A program made the position numbers and the translations under genes. Below the pieces are notes generated by a model. The model searched no databases. It saw only the letters and a program-made list of their open reading frames with translations, and had not been told where the DNA came from. This document shows positions 57,036-64,000 of a DNA stretch of 64,000 bases, in pieces. This DNA is from Bullera alba. Taxonomy: Eukaryota > Basidiomycota > Tremellomycetes > Tremellales > Bulleraceae. The stretch spans positions 1,616,586 through 1,680,585 of the forward strand of contig BCIX01000004.1 in the NCBI GenBank assembly GCA_001600095.1, given 5' to 3'. How positions within the stretch are numbered: position 1 is the first letter of the stretch; every line of letters begins with the position of its first letter.

Positions 57036-57436
57036 CAAGACGAGTAGGACTCATCGCACACACTTGATGGTTCAAGGGAGGAGCGGAGTCAGGCAGTCAT
57101 AGTTGTTGTATGCCCATGCATGATCAGCCTGTCTTTTCTCACACAGTACTCGTCGAGGCTGTCGAGGCTGCAGTACCCCTTGTCATGGATTGTGTCGATC
57201 CTAGGATATTTGTGCGATACTGCGTTGCCGTCGTCCAACAGTCGATGTCGATGCCGGCGGTTCTGAATTTGTTTGTTTTCAAACGTCATCCTCCGATTTG
57301 TCCACTTTGTCTTCCCTCCTTGTCTTCCCTTGACACCGACCAGCCCACGCCCAGCAGGCAGATCTCCACGATCAGTACCTCCATCCGAGCGCTACGGCTG
57401 GCCAGCTGTTCCGCTCATAGTACTCCTTGTGTTAGC
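57036..57436. other. Spacer before the exonuclease gene
   Basis: 401 bases between UTP6 and the chosen exonuclease start. The exonuclease frame is open back to an ATG at 57110, so the first 109 codons could be coding; they show no ordered pattern, and I treat this as promoter and leader. Confidence 0.4.
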
Positions 57437-60078
57437 ATGAGCGGACCCAGCTCGGCCAGCACTTCGATAACAACATTGTCGAACCGCCCCGGAGAATTTC
57501 AGCACAGTGCCACCGGCATGACTTCCGGATCGAACGGTAGGGACGCCGGGTCCAGTACGAGGGGCTTCAGGAGGAAGGGAATGGAGCGGGCGAAGAGTCT
57601 AGCTGAGCTGGAGAGCGGCATGGTATGGAAGGGTTCAACGACGTTCTCCCCGGGAAGGGTGGGCGTGAACTTGGACAAGCCTCCCATGACACCCACGCGT
57701 ACCACCTCACCAGCCCCCTTCGGCCTCGCCTCCTCATACGGCGCAGACGCCGATGATGAATACAGACAGCCGTCTGGCAGCGCAACGTCGCCAATCTCCA
57801 TCACATCAACACCATCACCAGCTACATCCCCTCTACCCCGTCCCCGAGCGAGAATACACTATAGCTCGCCTATACCCCGCACGGCATTCACCCCTACTAG
57901 ATTCCTCCGCGAAGGCAGCGCACACAACGCCTCGCCATCACCCTCAACACCCTTCATAACGAACAAGCAGGCTGGCGAGGAGGACAGACCTATCCACCCG
58001 TTCTTCAACCGGGATTTCAGGCGGACGAAATCAGTGCCGTTACCCGCCGGACCACCTCCACGCGCAAATAAACCGAGAATGGTCGCGTATTATTCAAGCA
58101 CGTCCGCGAGCAGTAGTCAAACTTCAACTCAGACTTCCGCCCAGCATAGCAGTCAGGAGCACGAAGCAGGACCTTCCTCGAGATTGAACTACGCACGCGA
58201 TGCCGGACCGACACCAGGGAAAGGATTGTGGAAAACTGGATCGACGGCGATAGAACTTGTCACGCAATCAATCGAACGCGTCTCAATCGAAAGAAAATCA
58301 GACACGAGCGAAGAAGAAGAGAAGATCCAAGTACATCCACCACTATCAAGGCGAAGTAGCACAGACGTAGACGACCACGAACTTGCTGCAATATTAGACA
58401 GCCTCACTTTGGAACAGCTGGCGGAATTCGACATGGCACCCAGTACGAGATCAAAGAAAGCCCCGGCCGCGGGAAAGGCGAAGGCTCCTGCAGCGAAGAA
58501 GGTCAAAGTGCTATCTGAGGACAAGGTGCAACCCTCACTCCCAGCCCAGCCTATGGAGCCCTTGGCCACTCGGGCAGAGAACATGGAGACCACATTCCAA
58601 CCAGCACCACCGTCTGCCCGATCAGCGGAGCAGGCTGGGCCTTCGGGCCCAGCGGCGGGCCAGATTGAAATCCCAGTCCCAGCTCAACCCGAAGCACCCT
58701 CAGCTCCACCCCCAGAGCAGCCGGCGCCAGCTCGACTGGCAGTAGCTGCGGGGCGCCAGCTGCAGCAGATCTCGTCATCGGGCTCGATCCACAACATGGA
58801 CACCAACGCCCCAATCTTCCATTATCGCAACCTGGCAAAACCACCCAAGATCGTGTACACCTCGGATATGGCGGAAGCGAACACCCTGCTCAAGGGCTTG
58901 AAGGGCTCTATCCTGGGCTTCGACATGGAATGGCCGATTTTTGGGAACAAGGATCCATTGACTGGAAAGCCGGTTGGAGTGAGATATGTCAACGGGAAAC
59001 GAGAAATATACCAGCCGCCAACGGCGTTGATTCAAGTCGGAGACGAGAAATTGGTCGTTTTGGTCCAAATCTGGGGCGCGAAGAGTGAGTGAGGGTCCTG
59101 TAGTTGTCGCTCTGTCACGTCGCTGATGAGAATTATCAGAACTCCCGCCGATGTTGGTCTCGATTCTGCAAAACCCCAAGATATACAAGACGGGAGTCAA
59201 TATCAAGAGTGAGTGCGCTATGCGCTGTTATTGTAGTAGCCGAACTAACCTGTCTCTTAGTGGACGGCTACAAATTGATCCGGGACTACCCAGACGCCTT
59301 CCCGAAGGGTATGAAATCCCTACTCGAGCTCTCCAGGATGGCACGACACGTCGACCCTATCCTCACTGGACCCGGCAACGGCGTCATCGCGTTCGCCAAA
59401 TTGGTCAGAGCGTATCTCGATCAGGTGATGCCGAAGGATCCCGACGTTCGGTGCAATGGCTGGATGACCAAATTGACCAAAGTGCAGGTCGACTGTGAGT
59501 AGCGAGTGCCACATACGACGTCCGTGTCAATGGCAATGGCAATGGCTAATCACCTTTTCGCTAGACGCGGCCAACGATGTCGTCGCTGCCAATGAGCTTT
59601 ACGAAGTCTTCGCGAGATTGGCATTGGAGCAAAACATCAAACTCGATCTGGACTCATACTCCGACCACGTCGCAACGGAGGATGTTATCAGGCCTGCCGG
59701 AGCTACGACTGCGCCGGCCGCACATGGAACTTCTGTCGCTCAGTCGACATCGGGTTCGCCGTACATGTCACCGTCACACAGAGCGGCAATGGACTTGTAC
59801 AAGACTGGCAAATCACTCGACGAGATCGCAAGTATCCGTTCGATCAAGAGTGCCACTGCACAGTGAGTCATTCGTCATGGTGTATATCCAGCTCACCCAT
59901 TTGCAGGGGTTATCTCATCCGCGCAATGGCGGTTTCGCCCAATGAACTGAATCTCGGGCAGAAGAAGAAGTTCTTGTCGACGATTCCGGCAGATTCGGGG
60001 CTTTGGCTTTATAACGATACCAAGGACGTGCTCAAGAAGCTGGCGGCGGATGTGGGAATGCCGGTGCCGAAGAAATGA
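57437..60078 (+). CDS. WRN-type 3'-5' exonuclease with long disordered N-terminus and C-terminal HTH
   Basis: DnaQ-like (DEDDy) exonuclease related to the nuclease domain of Werner protein, but without any helicase domain. Exons 57437-59084, 59140-59208, 59261-59494, 59565-59862 and 59907-60078 give 806 residues. About residues 1-440 are Ser/Thr/Pro-rich and probably disordered, with HPFFNRDFRRTKSVPL as a possible short linear motif. The nuclease core is about 470-690: motif I GFDMEWP (Asp496, Glu498), motif II TGVNIKMDGYKL, motif III YAANDVVAANELY. A helix-turn-helix segment like those near RecQ domains follows (SHRAAMDLYKTGKSLDEIASIRSIKSAT). All metal ligands are present. Start at 57437 is the in-frame ATG nearest ordered context; the ATG at 57110 or the internal one at 58432 (MAPSTRSKK) cannot be excluded. 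Confidence 0.82.
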
Positions 60079-60246
60079 ACGCGACGGCCGAAACGCTTGT
60101 TTAGCCTGTGTAGCCTGTCTTCAAGGTTATCTGCTTGGACTGTATCTCTGAGGTGTAATGTCAATCTGGTTGAGTCATTGTGTTCACAGTTACAGTATGC
60201 ATCTTGTTCTGCTGGATCGTTCCCTGTATAAGATCACGCCGTCTAT

Positions 60247-62058
60247 TTACACCCTGTACACTTCGCATCAGCACACTGTACCACTGCTCTGACCGCTCGA
60301 CTCACTCTGCTGGATGATGGCCGCGCCGTGTTCTTCGTACTCGTCTTTTGTGATCCACAGCTGGTGGAAGGTACCCAGCGAAGCGAGGACCGAGCCACCG
60401 AGCCACGAGGAGTATTTCCTCTCGAAGGGGATCGTCGGGTTGTGGATCTTGATCTTTTGCTACCGGCCCGGAATGAGCATACTCCGACGCCTTTTGTGTA
60501 GGAAACTCACGCTTGGCATCAGACCGGCGAGCTCGAGGTCGAGCCTCTCGCTCATGCCCCGCGTCAGGGTTGTATTGCCAACGACGACAATATTCTGCAG
60601 TAGAGCAGCCCGGACGTCCACGTCGCATGACATGATCGAGTCGTGGACCAGCTGGGAGAGGGAAACGAGATCCTTGAGGGAATGCGAGTTGGCAGTCGTC
60701 GTCGTCGTTCTCAACGGAGCGGGCGGCTCGACATTCTACCCGAACGTCAGTGCTGTACCCCGCGTCTCGAAGGGACCTTAGCGTACCTGGTTGAAATAGT
60801 TCTTTGGGTCGAAGAACATCTCGGTAAACCTATACCTCTCTTCACCAAAGTACTGGCTGTAGCCATCTGGGAACTCGTACAGCGTCTGGGGGAGATCTCG
60901 GGCGGTTGCAAAGTCGAATCCCTTGTAATTGACAATCTCACCACACGCCTCCTTCCACCCTTCCACTACCTGGTTCTCCGCCCAAAGCTTCCACGAGGCC
61001 GTCGTATGAGGCGCTCTGTCGTCCCGAAGTATTGGCTTTGGCTGCATTCCAGGCTCAGGCGTCGCGTCCCGCTTGGACAGGAGCGGACGGGGCGTCAGAG
61101 TGAGAGGGAACGCTCGCGATGCCGTGGGTTGGGTGAAGTGCGAGTGTAGCTGCGAGAGCAGCAGAGATGAACCGAGAGGTTGTCGCTTGGTGCCTATCGA
61201 GGGAACATGAGCTTTTACGGGGAGTAGCAACATACCTGCTCGGAGAGCGTATCCATCGACGACGGGTACTGCGCTTGAATTCGCATATCCGACATCGAGC
61301 ACCAAAGCAGTGGGTTTCCCAGCAGCAAAGCTATACCGGTCAGTCAGAGATGTGTAAAATTCGATTGGGTTTGACAGGACTCACGCTGACAGGACACCGG
61401 CCGAGCCAAAGTACAGCGCAGGCACGCCCTCCCCTTCAAACGCCAACTCCGCCATCTGTTCCCTCGCCTTTGGCGTGTTCCACGCCGCCTCTGTCAACAT
61501 CAATGGATGCTCGGAGGGATCGATTCCTAGGCGCTTGTGCAGAATGTGATGTAATAGCTCAGCCGCCGGCTCTGTCTCATACACTGGACACTATTGTCAG
61601 TGATTGGCCTACGTTGTCGTGGTCAGGAGGGTGACTCACCGACACCGTCGACCATAAAGTTGTCCACTTCCATACCCTTTCGCCAGATCCCCACGCCATC
61701 ATCGCCGACAAAGTATTTTCTGCCTTTGCTCTTCCCCTTGCCCTTGTCTTCTGATCCGGCAACGCGACCGTCCGTAGATCCGTTCGTGGCCGCTGCGCCA
61801 TCAACGTCCATGGCGTCGCTGGCCTGACCGTTGCCATTGGTATTACCATTGGACGCGGACGTTGAGGATTCAGATTCGTCAATGTATCCGTAGAACGAGG
61901 GGCACACTACTCTGGGGCAATCCTCCCCTGCGTATCCTGCACGCGTGGTGTGTGATCCAAAGTCGACCACGACGGCGGATACCTCGTCTGCAGACCAGTG
62001 TCAGTTCTGATACGGCGGGGTACTTTCGGTAGTGTTACTGACCTCCATTGTAGACCAT
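60247..62058 (-). CDS. ARP4: Actin-related protein Arp4 (NuA4/SWR1/INO80 subunit)
   Basis: Nuclear actin-related protein shared by the NuA4, SWR1 and INO80 chromatin complexes. Exons 62058-62043, 61987-61640, 61583-61385, 61330-61236, 61193-60787, 60735-60511, 60459-60306 and 60260-60247 give 485 residues. [31 protein letters not shown] and [15 protein letters not shown] follow the actin nucleotide fold; an acidic/Gly/Lys insert lies near residues 45-85, and [39 protein letters not shown] and DEYEEHGA close the second lobe. The last exon is 14 nt (ends MYRV); without that splice the protein would end about ten residues later at another stop. Arp4 is chosen over Arp5/Arp8 by N-terminus and length. 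Confidence 0.88.
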
Positions 62059-62503
62059 TTTCGGCGACTCTTCTTCTCAGTCAGCGGGCAGAGGTGTGGT
62101 GCGATCTCTTACGCGCTTTTCCGCTCTTGCTTCCACGTTGATGAAGCGATAGGCGATACTGTGAGCGAAGTAGCCAGTGTAGAACGAGAGCAAGCTTGAC
62201 TGAATGGACAGGGGCAACAACATGGGACATTGGATTATCTGATGACGTGGCATTTAATTCCCAAAGTTAACACCCGCCGTTATCACTCGCGTTTTCGAGA
62301 CACCGGTGAGCAACCACACTCTGATCACATTGACAGTCCTCGACCTGGTGTCAAACACAAAGATCCAGCATTGCTTGTACTAGATCGATCAGGATAAAGG
62401 ACAGGATCGAGCTTGCTTCACTCCTTCTTGACTTCACGACAACAATCTTGACGGTTCGCCTGGTCTTGTGCCGGGAGGTCCGATCCAAAACTCCTCGACT
62501 GAA
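62059..62503. other. Divergent promoter between ARP4 and the last gene
   Basis: 445 bases between opposite start codons. AT-richer run at 62235-62290 with GGCATTTAATTCCC; no TATA box, gene or RNA recognised. Confidence 0.45.
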
Positions 62504-64000
62504 ATGGTTGCGTCCAGCTCTTCACCCAATGCGACTCTGCACGCTCTAACAGAACGACTGGCGTCCCATTCTCGATCTCTTGCTCCACTTGGCTTTCCCT
62601 CGGCGGAAAAGATCAACTCGTATCGCCAGCCAGCGCCTCCGCCGCAGCTACCCGCTCTCCAACTTGCATCTCGACACCAGATCCTGCCCACGGCACAGAC
62701 CGGGGCCGGTCGGACGAACGGCGATGACAAGGGACGATGCCCGGATAGAAAGGCGTACCCTTACAAAGATGAGCATGTGGATGTGAGATGTGCGAGGTGC
62801 AGCGAGGAGGAGCTCGAGGATTTCGAGTACGACATGGGCGTCGTGCTGAGGAGAGAGTATGATTGCTGGGTGGAGCAATGCTGGTGAGTCACCCGCGAGC
62901 TGGACGTAAATGTGCTGTTTTAATACTGCTTGCTCCAGGACCGAAGCATTCCACCACCTATTCACCCATTCCCTACCGACGTTGATCATCCACCTGATCC
63001 TCACAGGATCATCGCCGACTTTTCTCCGGCGGAACATTGTCCACGGCGGACCTGTCATCGATTACCTCTTTCAAACACAGATGCTGGAGCTCATGTTTGT
63101 CGAGCTGGAACTCCGGCTCTCTGGATCACGACCCCCGGAGAATAATATCGGAAAAGCACCTCCAAACCCGGGCCCACTGCCCCTCCCCGCACCAGCAGTA
63201 GCACAAGGAGTGCCCCGTGACGGAGTCTGCTTCATGGCCCTGGCGTACCAACACGGTGTCCCTGACGAGGAGGATGATCACGGCATGTGCTTGTGTCAAT
63301 TGACGACATGTCTCCAGTGTTTCAAGTCTGCCCAGACGATGCGAAAAGGCCCAATCAGCTTGCTCCCTTACGAGCTCTGCAACACCGAGGTCGTACATGG
63401 ATGGACGGGGCAAAAGGAGACGTACGAACAAGCACAGGCTCGTAAAGCCGGAATACGCTCTCACCTCTCGCCACTCCAACCTCTACCCACGGGACAGGGA
63501 TTCGTTCGAAATGCTCGAGCTGCACCAAGCCCCGCTGCGCCCAAACCAATGCCCATCTTCTCTCACCCGCAGATGACGGATGTGCTCGCTGTGGAGGAAC
63601 ACCTCCGGTGGCGATTGAAGGAGATGGGAGCGAATGATCCCGCTGTAGAAGCCAGATATGGACCTTCCACCAATGCTCCAGCAGCTCTGGAAGGCGTCGA
63701 CCTGCCTGAGCCATCGGACGATCGGTCAGAGGATGGCAGTATGAAAAGCGGACCAAGTCCCAATCAGGCTCCGCCAAAAGGCAGAATGGTCAAGGTGACA
63801 AAGGGCAAGTCGAAGGTGCGGAGACTGGTCAATGGGCAGGGCTTGGCTGCGAAGAAGGCAGAGAACAAGAAGGACGATGGGAAGGGTAAACCCATCTGCT
63901 ACCTGCCAAAGGAGTGGGCAGAAGCAGATCCAAATACGAGGAATATGGCGATAGTCCTGACTTTTCGGCACTTTGTCAAGGTGAGTACCAGTACACTGAA
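62504..64000 (+). CDS. Cysteine-rich protein of unknown function (C-terminal part missing)
   Basis: Unrecognised gene running off the window. Exons 62504-62883 and 62939-63980 (a GTGAG donor follows at 63981) give 474 residues so far. After a disordered Ser/Pro/Arg start, residues about 80-190 hold an ordered Cys-containing part (DVRCARCSEEELEDFEYDMG, REYDCWVEQCWTEAFHHLFTHSL, LIIHLILT, GGPVIDYLFQTQMLELMFVELELRL). A second cysteine group follows (GVCFMALAYQHG, GMCLCQLTTCLQCFKS, YELCNTEVVHGW), and then a basic low-complexity tract (KVTKGKSKVRRL, AAKKAENKKDDGKGK). The paired CxxC and clustered Cys/His suggest a metal-binding protein; this is inference. Confidence 0.72.

Overview
The window is nuclear DNA from a fungus, most likely a basidiomycete yeast of the Tremellomycetes (Cryptococcus/Tremella relatives). 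Genes are packed on both strands and broken by many short introns (mostly 35-60 nt) with GTGAGT-type donors, CTGAC/CTAAC branch sites and CAG/TAG acceptors; several exons are under 25 nt. The gene set is eukaryotic housekeeping (proteasome, m-AAA protease, Cox11, Arp4, Utp6, Chl1). The exact genus is inference. I modelled 31 protein genes and one tRNA gene by following splice phases by eye. I see no transposon, CRISPR array, prophage or secondary-metabolite cluster.

Region by region. 1-8 kb is a carbohydrate block: a partial MFS sugar transporter (-), a secreted AA9 copper polysaccharide monooxygenase (+) and two tandem, near-identical transaldolase-family genes (+). 8-16 kb holds an MDR quinone-oxidoreductase-like enzyme (-), mitochondrial m-AAA protease (-), ER glucosidase II alpha (+) and a FUN14 protein (-). 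16-23 kb holds a TTC27/Emw1 TPR protein (+), a small nucleolar UPF0642 protein (-), proteasome alpha subunit Scl1/PSMA6 (+), COX11 (+) and a small membrane-anchored protein of unknown function (+). 23-33 kb holds a leucine-rich-repeat/alpha-beta-hydrolase fusion (-), a small protein ending in a SUMO-interaction-like tail (+), an Rlm1/MEF2-type MADS factor (-) and a DEAD-box-like protein with degenerate catalytic motifs (-).

33-42 kb holds RPL26 (-) with a 480-nt intron whose ends carry a perfect 14-nt inverted repeat, an arrestin-fold protein (-), methionine sulfoxide reductase B (+) and a DHA-type MFS transporter (+). 42-54 kb holds CHL1 helicase (-), EB1/Bim1 (-), a cytochrome P450 (+), MRM2 (-), tRNA-Leu(UAA) (-), SND2/TMEM208 (+) and a probable mitochondrial protein (-). 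54-64 kb holds UTP6 (+), a WRN-type exonuclease without a helicase (+), ARP4 (-) and a partial cysteine-rich protein (+).

Except for the first 8 kb, which could form a sugar/polysaccharide-use neighbourhood, the genes look like unrelated housekeeping neighbours. The best candidates for something undescribed are the degenerate DEAD-box protein (29.9-32.8 kb), the LRR-hydrolase fusion (23.6-26.0 kb) and the RPL26 intron stem (34.0-34.4 kb).
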